Positions 5,673 through 12,078 of a DNA stretch of 12,078 nucleotides are shown in pieces. Each line of letters opens with the position of its first letter. Positions within the stretch are counted from its first letter, which is position 1. Under the pieces are notes generated by a model. It had not been told where the DNA came from. It worked only from the letters and a program-made list of their open reading frames with translations, and did not search any database. The translations under genes were made by a program, and so were the position numbers. This DNA is from JABIDZ01 sp964619405 (GTDB lineage: Archaea > Iainarchaeota > Iainarchaeia > Iainarchaeales > JAAZKV01), in NCBI GenBank assembly GCA_964619405.1, contig CAZUCF010000021.1:1-12078 (forward strand). The letters are read 5' to 3'.

Positions 5673-6317
5673 TTATTCTTTTGCCCACTTGTGAATTTCT
5701 TTTAACGATTTTTCTAGTTCTTCAAGTTTTAAAATTTTTTTTTCTAGTTCTTCGACTTGTTTGTTGCTTGTTTCCATTCTAAAATCTTTTAACTCGTCAG
5801 CATACTTAGCAACCTTTTTATCTTTTTTATAAATAATGCTTTCTCTAACCGTTTCGGCTAATTGTTTCCTGTATTCTAAATCATTAACAAACATTTTTAC
5901 CATTGGTTTCCACCTATTGTCGCTAACTAAATGAATTGGTAGTTGTACTTGTTCAGAATCTTTTCTGTAATCAGAATCAATAATCATTTTTGTTTTGTGT
6001 TTCCAATACAATGGTTCCTTTAATTTTTTTATTTGATTTGTTTTATTATAATTTTCTGCTTGAGAATATTTTTTTTTCCAAGAAGAAAGATTTTTTTCGA
6101 ACAAAGATTTTTTTTGTTTTACTTCACTTAACTTTTTTTCTATAACAAAAATATTTGGGTAAGTTAGTTTAGGCCATTCTTTTTCAGAGGAATAAGCTCT
6201 TATTACTCCATGCGAGCTAAAATAAATTGTTAATGCATTTAATCTTTCATCATCATTTATTTTTGGAAATTTTTTTTGGAATGATTCAATGCTTGTGAAC
6301 ATGTTTGTTTCTTTCAT
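5673..6317 (-). CDS. Hypothetical 214-residue charged, helical protein
   Basis: No family is recognised. From ATG 6317 the product starts MKETNMFTSIESFQKKFPK; a second Met five codons on (6302) is also possible. A longer frame to 6407 would overlap the NAC gene and its promoter, so I reject it. A TATA-like element (6338-6347) about 26 nt upstream fits a leaderless start at 6317. The N-terminal 65 residues look folded (NALTIYFSSHGVIRAYSSE). A basic helix follows, then a Trp/His-rich middle (LYWKHKTKMIIDSDYRKDSE, RWKPMVKMF), and finally a long coiled coil over the last 45 residues. There is no signal or membrane segment. It is divergently paired with NAC, which may reflect only shared promoter space. 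Confidence 0.7.
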   Translation of the reverse strand: MKETNMFTSIESFQKKFPKINDDERLNALTIYFSSHGVIRAYSSEKEWPKLTYPNIFVIEKKLSEVKQKKSLFEKNLSSWKKKYSQAENYNKTNQIKKLKEPLYWKHKTKMIIDSDYRKDSEQVQLPIHLVSDNRWKPMVKMFVNDLEYRKQLAETVRESIIYKKDKKVAKYADELKDFRMETSNKQVEELEKKILKLEELEKSLKEIHKWAKE

Positions 6318-6337
6318 GAAATACAAAAGTAGAGGAA

Positions 6338-6347
6338 GCTTAAAAAC
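6338..6347. promoter_or_regulatory. Shared divergent TATA element of the orphan and NAC genes
   Basis: GCTTAAAAAC on the plus strand would start NAC mRNA near 6367, leaving a short leader that carries GAGGTGGT. The same bases read on the minus strand as GTTTTTAAGC, about 26 nt before ATG 6317. Confidence 0.4.
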
Positions 6348-6382
6348 ATTATTATACCATATTTTTGTGTTGAGGTGGTAAA

Positions 6383-6712
6383 ATGTTTCCCGGAGGAATG
6401 AATCCAAAGAATATGGGGCGAATGATGCGCCAATTAGGAATTAAAAATGAAGAGCTAAATGCAAAGCAAGTTGAAATATTATTAGTTGATGGAAAAAAAC
6501 TTATTTTTGATAAACCATCAGTGCAATTAATGGAGATGCAAGGCCAAAAAACTTATACTATTATTGGTAATCCAAAAGAAGAGTCGAGTATTCCAAATGA
6601 AGACATTGAAATGGTTGTAGAGCAAACTGGTAAAAGCAAAGAAGAAGCAAAAAAAGCTTTAGAGGAAAATGATGGTGACATTGCTGAAGCGATTTCGAGT
6701 TTAAAAGAATAA
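6383..6712 (+). CDS. nac: Archaeal nascent polypeptide-associated complex protein (NAC)
   Basis: The 109-residue protein is a full-length archaeal NAC, which binds ribosomes as a homodimer and contacts emerging nascent chains. The Met/Gly-rich head MFPGGMNPKNMGRMMRQLGI is typical, the NAC beta domain runs about residues 20-65 (KQVEILLVDGKKLIF, YTIIGNP), and a C-terminal UBA domain occupies about 72-108 (IEMVVEQTGKSKEEAKKALE, GDIAEAISSL). The ATG at 6383 has GGTGG (6374-6378) at 4 nt. It is transcribed divergently from the 214-residue orphan and converges with the membrane-anchored orphan ending at 6816. Confidence 0.95.
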   Translation: MFPGGMNPKNMGRMMRQLGIKNEELNAKQVEILLVDGKKLIFDKPSVQLMEMQGQKTYTIIGNPKEESSIPNEDIEMVVEQTGKSKEEAKKALEENDGDIAEAISSLKE

Positions 6713-6815
6713 GTTTTATTGGAATTGTAAAATTAAAAAATAAGTTTTATTGAACAAATAATTTTTTTAAAAAATTTTTTTTATTTTTTTGGGGTTGAAT
6801 AGTTTTTTTTGGTTT
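6713..6815. terminator. Convergent terminator region with duplicated AATAAGTTTTATTG
   Basis: The 14-base AATAAGTTTTATTG occurs at 6709-6722, over the NAC stop codon, and again at 6739-6752. It is followed by a run of T-rich stretches (about 6762-6792) that would give U-tracts in the NAC transcript, the archaeal termination signal. The duplication may give two termination points. Confidence 0.45.
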
Positions 6816-7880
6816 TTATTGTTTTTCAATAACTTGCATTATTTCTTCGCTTGTTCTTGAGATAGCGAGTGTTATCACAGCAAGTATTTTGTCCCCAACT
6901 TTTTTGCCGTAATTAAATTCAATTTGTGTTTCTTTTTCAAAAACAATTTCTTTGTTTAAATCTTCTACAAACAAAGAGTCAATAAAAATCGTTCCGGCTT
7001 GTTTGAATTGAATATTATTTATGTCAACTAAAATTTCTTCTACTAATTCTTTTTTCGCGATTGTTTGCCCGTAAATTTTTGACTCGTAAACAAAAAATAT
7101 TGCGTTTTCATCTAATTGTTTTAATTGTTCTTGATAATAATTTTGATCAATATTTTTATCAGTTGTTACTTCGAAAAATAATTCGTTTCCAATATCATTT
7201 ATTAGTAATTCTTTTTCAACTTCAAAAAATGTTGGTGCACTAGTTTTGTTCTCGGTTTCCATTAATTCGATATAAGTAATAGTATTTCCTTGTAGTCTTA
7301 TTGTTCCTTCTACTATAATGTTATCATTTGGCAAAGAATCTAATGAAACTATTGCGAATGTTGTCGCGTAATCAAATTGGAATTTTCTTGAAAAGTTTGT
7401 TTCACTGTCAACCAAGTTAATATCTTCTTTTGGTGTTGAAATGCTAACTCTTTTCATTGCTTGTTTTTCACCGTTAAAATATTGTTGTGAAAATATTTCT
7501 TCAACAATTTGTTTTATGTTAGTATTTTTCCTCAAATTTATTTCAGCTAAATAATACCATTTTTCTGAACCAGTGCTAATGAATTGTGATGATTCTATTC
7601 TTGATATTCCCTCAATTTTTTGTATTGAATAATCAATCTCGCTTTTATTCATTTCACTTGTTTCAACAATAATTTTTATTGCTTCTAAATCTTGTATTAT
7701 TTGGGTTTCAAAGCTTGTTGTGTAATTGAAAACAGGTTGGTTTTGTGGAATTAAATCAGGGTCAACATTTTGTTGGTTTGAATTATCTGGTAAATAAATT
7801 AATGCTGCTGCTAGCATACTGCCTGCTAAAGCGATTATGATAATAATCCCTATTATTTTTTGAAACAAATCTTTTTCCAT
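6816..7880 (-). CDS. Membrane-anchored hypothetical protein, 354 residues
   Basis: From ATG 7880 the protein starts MEKDLFQ, followed by one transmembrane helix (IIGIIIIIALAGSMLAAALI, about residues 9-29). The remaining roughly 320 residues are probably outside, with sequons such as NYT, NKS, NFS and NKT. They look like alternating helix and beta strands, perhaps two related halves (the ...IKIIVETSEMNKSEIDYSIQ part and the later EILVDINNIQF part). No family is recognised. The frame can be extended to a TTG at 7946, adding a CxxC (FKCIQCGF) before the helix. I prefer 7880, because TATA-like elements at 7924-7934 or at TTTTAAAT about 25 nt upstream both fit it and the TTG has no ribosome site. 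Confidence 0.72.
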   Translation of the reverse strand: MEKDLFQKIIGIIIIIALAGSMLAAALIYLPDNSNQQNVDPDLIPQNQPVFNYTTSFETQIIQDLEAIKIIVETSEMNKSEIDYSIQKIEGISRIESSQFISTGSEKWYYLAEINLRKNTNIKQIVEEIFSQQYFNGEKQAMKRVSISTPKEDINLVDSETNFSRKFQFDYATTFAIVSLDSLPNDNIIVEGTIRLQGNTITYIELMETENKTSAPTFFEVEKELLINDIGNELFFEVTTDKNIDQNYYQEQLKQLDENAIFFVYESKIYGQTIAKKELVEEILVDINNIQFKQAGTIFIDSLFVEDLNKEIVFEKETQIEFNYGKKVGDKILAVITLAISRTSEEIMQVIEKQ

Positions 7881-7923
7881 GAAACCACATTGAATACATT
7901 TAAAAGTTCTTGCTAAGCCTTTT

Positions 7924-7934
7924 TTTATATATTG
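7924..7934. promoter_or_regulatory. Divergent TATA element between the membrane orphan and FKBP
   Basis: TTTATATATTG read on the plus strand would start transcription near 7954, ahead of the ribosome site AGGTG (7959-7963) of FKBP. On the minus strand it reads as ATATATAAA, starting near 7903, ahead of ATG 7880. A second near-symmetric TATA-like CTTATAAAAG (7951-7960) lies too close to the FKBP start to serve it. Confidence 0.35.
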
Positions 7935-7969
7935 AAATATTTCCAAAAGACTTATAAAAGGTGTTTTAA

Positions 7970-8674
7970 TTGACTGAAAAAGATGTTAAAGTTAAGAGAA
8001 TGATTGAAGTTGATTTTACTGGGAAAGAACTATTAAATAATAGTATTTTTGATACTACTATTGAGAATGTTGCGAAAGAAAATAATATTTTTAATAAGGA
8101 AAGAAAGTATGGTGCAATGCCAATAATTATTGGGGAGAAAGAGTTACACGAAAAAGTTGAGAACGAGCTTTCCAAAATGAGGGTTGGGGAAGAAAAAATT
8201 GTTTTGTTAAACGAGAAAGAGGGTTTTGGTGAGAGGAAAAGTGATTATGTTAGAATAATTCCTTTGAAAGTATTTCAAGAACAAAAAATAAATCCTGTTC
8301 CTGGTCTAATAATAAATACTGGTAATTTGCTTGGAAAAGTTCAAAGCGTTTCGGGTGGAAGAGTAAGAGTTGATTTTAATCATCCTCTGGCAGGAAGAAA
8401 ATTAGAGTATTGGGTTAAAATAATAAAAGAAGTTAAAACAAAAAAAGATATTGCTGAAAAGATTTTTGAAAAATATTATTCTCAAATTCCTAATACAAAA
8501 AAAGAAATAAAAGAAGAAATCTTATACATAACTCTTTCTTCTGATTCTTTCAAACACTTAGAAAAAATAAATTCTTCAATAAAAAATCTTGCGAAAGAAT
8601 TAGGATTAGAAATAAAATTTGTTGAAGATAAAAAAATAAAAGAAGATAAAAAAGTTAAAAATGAGAAAAGTTAA
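7970..8674 (+). CDS. Archaeal FKBP-type peptidyl-prolyl isomerase with IF domain (long, SlyD-like)
   Basis: The 234-residue protein isomerises X-Pro bonds and acts as a cytoplasmic folding chaperone. The FKBP core is split: residues about 9-86 (VDFTGKELLNNSIFDTT, YGAMPIIIGEKELHEKVE, GEEKIVLL, EGFGER) and about 134-155. Between them lies the IF (insert-in-flap) chaperone domain, about 87-133 (RIIPLKVF, PGLIINTG, SVSGGRVRVDFNHPLAGRKL). Residues 156-234 are the extra C-terminal domain of the long archaeal FKBP26-like type, ending in a Lys/Glu-rich tail. The TTG at 7970 is taken because AGGTG (7959-7963) lies 6 nt upstream. The N-terminus lacks the usual Gly-Asp after KVK, but the family match is clear. 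Confidence 0.92.
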   Translation: MTEKDVKVKRMIEVDFTGKELLNNSIFDTTIENVAKENNIFNKERKYGAMPIIIGEKELHEKVENELSKMRVGEEKIVLLNEKEGFGERKSDYVRIIPLKVFQEQKINPVPGLIINTGNLLGKVQSVSGGRVRVDFNHPLAGRKLEYWVKIIKEVKTKKDIAEKIFEKYYSQIPNTKKEIKEEILYITLSSDSFKHLEKINSSIKNLAKELGLEIKFVEDKKIKEDKKVKNEKS

Positions 8675-8696
8675 AAAAAATATTAAATAAAATAAT

Positions 8697-8721
8697 TTGA
8701 TTTAAAATCAATTGTTTTTTT
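8697..8721 (+). terminator. Terminator-like palindrome after FKBP
   Basis: TTGATTTAAAATCAA is a 15-base palindrome lying 23 bases past the FKBP stop and followed by T7 (8715-8721). It shares TGATTTAA with the hairpins at 3634 and 5641. The rest of 8722-8933 is featureless AT-rich DNA apart from the psmB promoter. Confidence 0.45.
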
Positions 8722-8882
8722 AGATTTAAATAAAAATTAATTTAACAAATTTTTTAATCAAAATAATGTTGTTTAATTCTCAAATTTAATTTAACTACTT
8801 TGTTTCCTAATTTATTTTTATCTTATTTTTTTCGCGTTGTTCAAAGTTTGTTATTCTAATTTAATTTTTTTCTTTTAAATAC

Positions 8883-8892
8883 CTTTTTAAAG
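8883..8892 (+). promoter_or_regulatory. Probable TATA box of psmB
   Basis: CTTTTTAAAG-type sequence would place transcription start near 8915, giving a leader of about 19 nt before ATG 8934. No strong ribosome site is present. Confidence 0.35.
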
Positions 8893-8933
8893 TTTTCAGT
8901 TGCAAGAATAATTACTAATTATAGGTTTTTATA

Positions 8934-9662
8934 ATGAATTACTTTAGAGAAGTAGAAGGATTACCAATAAGTTTGATAAGCGAGAGAACAAGGTTCGTTG
9001 CTCCTAACGGCCCAGTACAAAATAATCCTGGGATAGAGGACACTAAAACAGGGACAACAACAGTTGGTTTGATTGCAAAGGACTGTGTTATACTAGCAGC
9101 AGATCAAAGAGCTGTTCTAGGGCACATTGCTGAGAAGGGTGTTAGAAAAGTTTATCCTATAACAAAGAATGTTGCCTTAACTATTTCTGGGGCAGTTGGT
9201 GATTCTCTAGCATTAATAAGGTTTTTGAAGGCTCAATCAAACTTGTATGAAATTGAGAGGGCAACAAAAATAACTCCAAGAGCAGTCACATCATTATTAT
9301 CAAATGTTTTAAACAATAATAGGTATTATCCATTTGTCTTCGCACCAATTATTGGTGGCGTTAACAATGAACCAGAATTATTTGAGTTAACTCCTTTTGG
9401 TTGCATTTCAGAAAAAAAAGATTATGCTATGACTGGTTCTGGAACAACGTTTGCCATGACTACTCTTGACAAAGAATACAAAAAAAATATGGGTGAACAA
9501 GAAGCTATAGAATTAGCTGTGAGAGCAGTGAGAGCAGCAACAAACAGAGATATTTATTCTGGCGGAGAAAATGTTACTGTTGCAGTAATTGATAGAAAAG
9601 GTTACAGGGAAATAAATGAGTTAGAAATAGAAAAAATAGTGAAAAAAATAAAATTCAACTAA
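8934..9662 (+). CDS. psmB: Proteasome beta subunit (catalytic)
   Basis: This forms the inner rings of the 20S proteasome and degrades proteins in the cytoplasm. The 242-residue precursor is cut before Thr41 (TG-TTTVGL), which becomes the N-terminal nucleophile. The supporting residues are present: Asp57 (AADQR), Lys72 (VRKVYPI), Ser169 (MTGSGTT), Asp206 (NRDIYSGG) and the SGG that follows. The propeptide is 40 residues, much longer than the 6-10 residues of many archaeal subunits, and probably needs active autolysis. It lies upstream of the beta-CASP ribonuclease gene, separated by 84 nt, a neighbourhood seen in other archaea. The alpha subunit gene is not in the window. Confidence 0.96.
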   Translation: MNYFREVEGLPISLISERTRFVAPNGPVQNNPGIEDTKTGTTTVGLIAKDCVILAADQRAVLGHIAEKGVRKVYPITKNVALTISGAVGDSLALIRFLKAQSNLYEIERATKITPRAVTSLLSNVLNNNRYYPFVFAPIIGGVNNEPELFELTPFGCISEKKDYAMTGSGTTFAMTTLDKEYKKNMGEQEAIELAVRAVRAATNRDIYSGGENVTVAVIDRKGYREINELEIEKIVKKIKFN

Positions 9663-9708
9663 AGAAATTGCAAAGTCAAATAATTAATGCCTTTTAAAAT
9701 AAACCATT

Positions 9709-9743
9709 GTTTTTAAAGCATTATTCCAAATTTTTAAAGTGAT
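9709..9743 (+). promoter_or_regulatory. Probable promoter and ribosome site of aCPSF1
   Basis: GTTTTTAAAGC (9709-9719) resembles a TATA box 28-38 nt before ATG 9747, and AGTGAT (9738-9743) is a modest anti-SD match 3 nt from the start. The gene may therefore have its own promoter besides readthrough from psmB. Confidence 0.35.
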
Positions 9744-9746
9744 ATC

Positions 9747-11648
9747 ATGGTACAAAAAATAGAATTGTTAAAAGAAATGAGTGAGAAACTAAAAGAGATT
9801 GTTCCGAGGGAAGTAGAGATATCAAAAATAGAATTTGAGGGGCCAGAAGTAGTATTGTATACTAGGACCCCACAAGCATTCTATGGTACAACAAACCTTG
9901 TCTCAAAAATTGCTTTTGAATTAAAAAAAAGGGTTAACATTAGGGTTGACAAAAAAGATTTAATGGGGAAAGAAGAAGCATTAAAAAAGATAAAAGAAAT
10001 GTTGCCTGTTGAAGCTGACGTAAAAAGCATTAATTTTAACGAACCTTTTTGCGAAGTAATAATAGAAGCAATAAAAAAAGGTTTGGTAATAGGAAAAGGC
10101 GGGGAGTTAAGCAAGCGAATAATACTTGAAACAGGTTGGACACCAAATATTTTGAGGGCGCCAACGAGTGAGTCAAAAACATTGAGTGGTATAAGAAGTT
10201 ACATGTTAAGGCACGCGGATGAGAGAAAAAAATTTTTGCTTGAAACAGCCGAAAAAATTTATTCTAAACCAAGCGAAGCAAAACACAAGTGGGTTAGATT
10301 AACAGCTCTTGGTGGTTACAGGGAAGTAGGAAGAAGTTCATCATTATTAGAAACAGAGCACACAAAAATACTTCTTGATGCGGGAGTAAACTTTTCAGAT
10401 AACGACCCTTATCCTTATATTGATGCTTTAGGTTATCCTTTAGGTGAAATAGATTCAGTTGTAATAAGCCATGCTCACTCAGACCACCACGTACTATTAC
10501 CTTACATTGGAAAACTAGGTTTTAATGGACCAGTTTTTTGTACTGAACCAACAAGAGATCTAATGGCCCTAATACAATTTGATTACATTAAAGTTAATTC
10601 TGCTAACGGTAAAGACGTTCCTTTTTCAGAACAAGACGTGAAAAACATGTTGTTAAAAACGATTACTCGCGAGTACAGAGAAGTAACTGATATCGCTCCC
10701 GACATGAGACTAACATTTCATAATGCAGCACACATTCTTGGTTCAGCATCAGTTCACTTGAATATTGGTGAAGGACTACACAATTTAGTTTACTCTGCTG
10801 ACATGCAATTTGGTATAACAAGATTATTTGATAATATTGATATTAGGTATCCAAGAATAGAAACACTCATTATTGAGTCAACATATGGTTCTAAAACAGC
10901 TGTTCAAACACCAAGACAAGAAGCAGAAGAACAATTATTAAGAGTAATAAAAGAAACGAATGAGTTTGGTGGAACAGTATTAATACCTGTTTTTGGTGTT
11001 GGGAGAGGACAAGAAATAGCATTGGTAATAGAAAGTTTTTACAAAAAAGGTTTGATTACAGAAAACAAGGTTTATATTGACGGAATGGTCCAAGAAGCAG
11101 GAGCAATTCACACTGCTTACCCAGAATATTTGAGGAGTAGTCTAGAAAGAAGAATACTAACAAATGATAGTCCATTTGACTCGCCAATATTCCACGAAGC
11201 AACCTACGAAAACAGGGACAAAATAACAAAAGAAAAAGGAGCAATAATAATAGCAACAAGCGGAATGATGAATGGTGGGCCAGTAGTAGATTATTTTTAC
11301 AAAATGGCTTCTAACCCAAACAATACTTTATTATTTGTTGGTTACTTAGCAGAAGGAACTCTTGGAAGACAAATACAACAAGGATTGAAAACAATGCCGA
11401 TTAGTGATAATGGTAAAACAAAAAAACTTGATATCAAAATGAGGATAGAGAATATTGATGGTTTCTCTGGGCACTCTGACTTTAACCAACTAATGAATTA
11501 TGTTGGCTCACTAAAACCAAAGCCAAAGAGGATTATTGTTAACCATGGTGACCCATCGAGGAGCGTTGAATTCTCAAAAGAAGTTGCGAGAAGATTTGGT
11601 GTAACATCAACAGCGATAAGAATACTTGATTCTGTAAGGTTAAGATAA
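9747..11648 (+). CDS. KH-domain beta-CASP ribonuclease aCPSF1 (FttA), transcription termination factor
   Basis: This 633-residue metallo-beta-lactamase/beta-CASP nuclease cleaves RNA 3' ends; in other archaea the orthologue is the general factor terminating transcription at U-rich tracts. An N-terminal KH pair spans about residues 1-140 with the GKGG loop at 116-119. The metallo-beta-lactamase core follows: Asp211 (LLDAG), HAHSDH at 242-247, His329 (AHILGSA) and Asp352 (YSADM). The beta-CASP motifs are Glu377 (IIESTYG), His576 (FSGHSD) and His600 (VNHGD). All zinc ligands are present and the length is normal for the family. HAHSDHH replaces the commoner HAHLDHxG, a mild variation. Its own gene ends in T-rich tracts (11744-11769), consistent with its function. 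Confidence 0.96.
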   Translation: MVQKIELLKEMSEKLKEIVPREVEISKIEFEGPEVVLYTRTPQAFYGTTNLVSKIAFELKKRVNIRVDKKDLMGKEEALKKIKEMLPVEADVKSINFNEPFCEVIIEAIKKGLVIGKGGELSKRIILETGWTPNILRAPTSESKTLSGIRSYMLRHADERKKFLLETAEKIYSKPSEAKHKWVRLTALGGYREVGRSSSLLETEHTKILLDAGVNFSDNDPYPYIDALGYPLGEIDSVVISHAHSDHHVLLPYIGKLGFNGPVFCTEPTRDLMALIQFDYIKVNSANGKDVPFSEQDVKNMLLKTITREYREVTDIAPDMRLTFHNAAHILGSASVHLNIGEGLHNLVYSADMQFGITRLFDNIDIRYPRIETLIIESTYGSKTAVQTPRQEAEEQLLRVIKETNEFGGTVLIPVFGVGRGQEIALVIESFYKKGLITENKVYIDGMVQEAGAIHTAYPEYLRSSLERRILTNDSPFDSPIFHEATYENRDKITKEKGAIIIATSGMMNGGPVVDYFYKMASNPNNTLLFVGYLAEGTLGRQIQQGLKTMPISDNGKTKKLDIKMRIENIDGFSGHSDFNQLMNYVGSLKPKPKRIIVNHGDPSRSVEFSKEVARRFGVTSTAIRILDSVRLR

Positions 11649-11743
11649 AATATTTTAATTATTTAAGACAAACATTCTAATTATTTTTATTAAACTTAGT
11701 TAGATTATTATTAATTTTTTAATTTTGGTTCAAAATTATTTGA

Positions 11744-11769
11744 ATTTTTTTTATTTTTATTATTTTTTT
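11744..11769 (+). terminator. U-rich 3' end after aCPSF1
   Basis: Successive T8, T5 and T7 tracts form a poly-U transcript end about 95 nt past the aCPSF1 stop and just before the stop of the convergent 54-residue gene. The rest of 11649-11743 is AT-rich with no gene seen. Confidence 0.45.
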
Positions 11770-11782
11770 GAATAAATATATT

Positions 11783-11947
11783 TTAACTTTTTATTATTTT
11801 TAATGATTTTTTTCTTCCAATTCTTTTGTAGAAATTGTTTCCTATTTGTATTTGTGAATTTAGTATTGTGTTCACTTTGTTTTGATACTTTTGCATGTTT
11901 TCTTTGCATTTGTTTGCCCAGAATTCAACAAAATCTATTTCAACCAT
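11783..11947 (-). CDS. 54-residue hypothetical protein
   Basis: ATG 11947 follows AGGTTATG, an acceptable ribosome site. The product begins MVEIDFVEFWANKCKENMQK, continues YQNKVNTILNSQIQIGNNFY, and ends with a basic tail KRIGRKKSLKIIKS. It is mostly helical, has normal codon use and no signal peptide. No family is recognised. The gene converges with aCPSF1. About 28 nt upstream, an open frame ending at 11975 on the same strand may be its operon partner. Confidence 0.55.
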   Translation of the reverse strand: MVEIDFVEFWANKCKENMQKYQNKVNTILNSQIQIGNNFYKRIGRKKSLKIIKS

Positions 11948-11974
11948 AAATCATAACCTGTATTTATCTATTAG

Positions 11975-12067
11975 TTATTTTATCTTTTTAATTTCTTCAT
12001 CATTTAATTTCTTTTTATTTAATGGTTTTGGGACAAAAGTAGTTGATTTGGTTATTTTTTGTTTTTT
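11975..12067 (-). CDS. Open frame with no evident start, partial or frameshifted small gene
   Basis: The last 26 codons (TKSTTFVPKPLNKKKLND and EEIKKIK) read like a genuine basic protein end, but no ATG, GTG or TTG opens the frame before a TAA at 12068-12070. The stretch upstream is nearly all A (AAAAAAAAC, AAAAAAT), so a frameshift or slippage in the A-tracts, an ATA start, or a sequencing indel are all possible. The frame ends 27 nt before the next gene's ATG. Confidence 0.3.
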   Translation of the reverse strand, partial: KKQKITKSTTFVPKPLNKKKLNDEEIKKIK

Positions 12068-12078
12068 TTAGTGTTTTT

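Noticed and set aside
6318..6407. Longer N-terminus for the 214-residue orphan
   Set aside because: It would overlap NAC and its promoter and ribosome site; the TATA position fits ATG 6317.
1..12078. CRISPR array, tRNA or rRNA genes
   Set aside because: No regularly spaced repeats, and no cloverleaf or GC-rich rRNA-like stretch, was seen on either strand.

Overview
The window is very AT-rich and clearly archaeal. It holds an archaeal-type NAC with a UBA tail, a proteasome beta subunit, a KH/beta-CASP ribonuclease (aCPSF1/FttA), a SlyD-like archaeal FKBP and a class III (archaeal pilin type) signal peptide. TATA boxes sit about 25 nt before starts, some genes look leaderless, and others carry GGTG/GGAGGTG ribosome sites. 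The composition, many small orphan genes and tight packing suggest a low-GC lineage such as a DPANN archaeon; that placement is inference.

Layout. Positions 1-55 are the right end of an IS200/IS605-type (TnpB) element, inserted into a minus-strand gene whose start (262) lies in the window. That broken gene follows a 216-residue coiled-coil gene (271-921) in one operon. Next come a sugar-phosphate-type nucleotidyltransferase (1039-1860, minus) and a small basic orphan (1888-2151, plus), which ends 2 bp from the convergent toxin gene. Positions 2154-3448 are a minus-strand cluster of very small genes: two mini-ORFs, a 71-residue orphan family protein, a 44-residue ribbon-helix-helix (RHH) protein, and a VapBC-like RHH antitoxin/PIN toxin pair with a near-perfect 30-bp palindrome at its promoter. 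Upstream of the cluster are a TATA box and a nested stem-loop leader.

Positions 3713-5518 encode a 601-residue class III-signal surface protein with an Ig-like segment and about seven GLUG repeats. Its codon use changes sharply about one third of the way in. Then come a 214-residue orphan (minus) and NAC (plus), which share one promoter region; a membrane-anchored orphan (minus) and an FKBP chaperone (plus), also divergent; and psmB followed by aCPSF1 on the plus strand. The right edge has a 54-residue orphan gene and an open frame without an evident start, both minus.

Working together: NAC (nascent chains), FKBP (proline isomerisation and folding), psmB (proteolysis) and aCPSF1 (3'-end formation and transcription termination at U-rich tracts) make a conserved protein-quality and RNA-processing core on the plus strand. 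The minus strand carries accessory content: TA module, surface protein, mobile element and orphans. The least explained pieces are the 2.8-3.5 kb micro-gene cluster with its structured leader, the IS-interrupted coiled-coil operon, and the chimeric GLUG protein.
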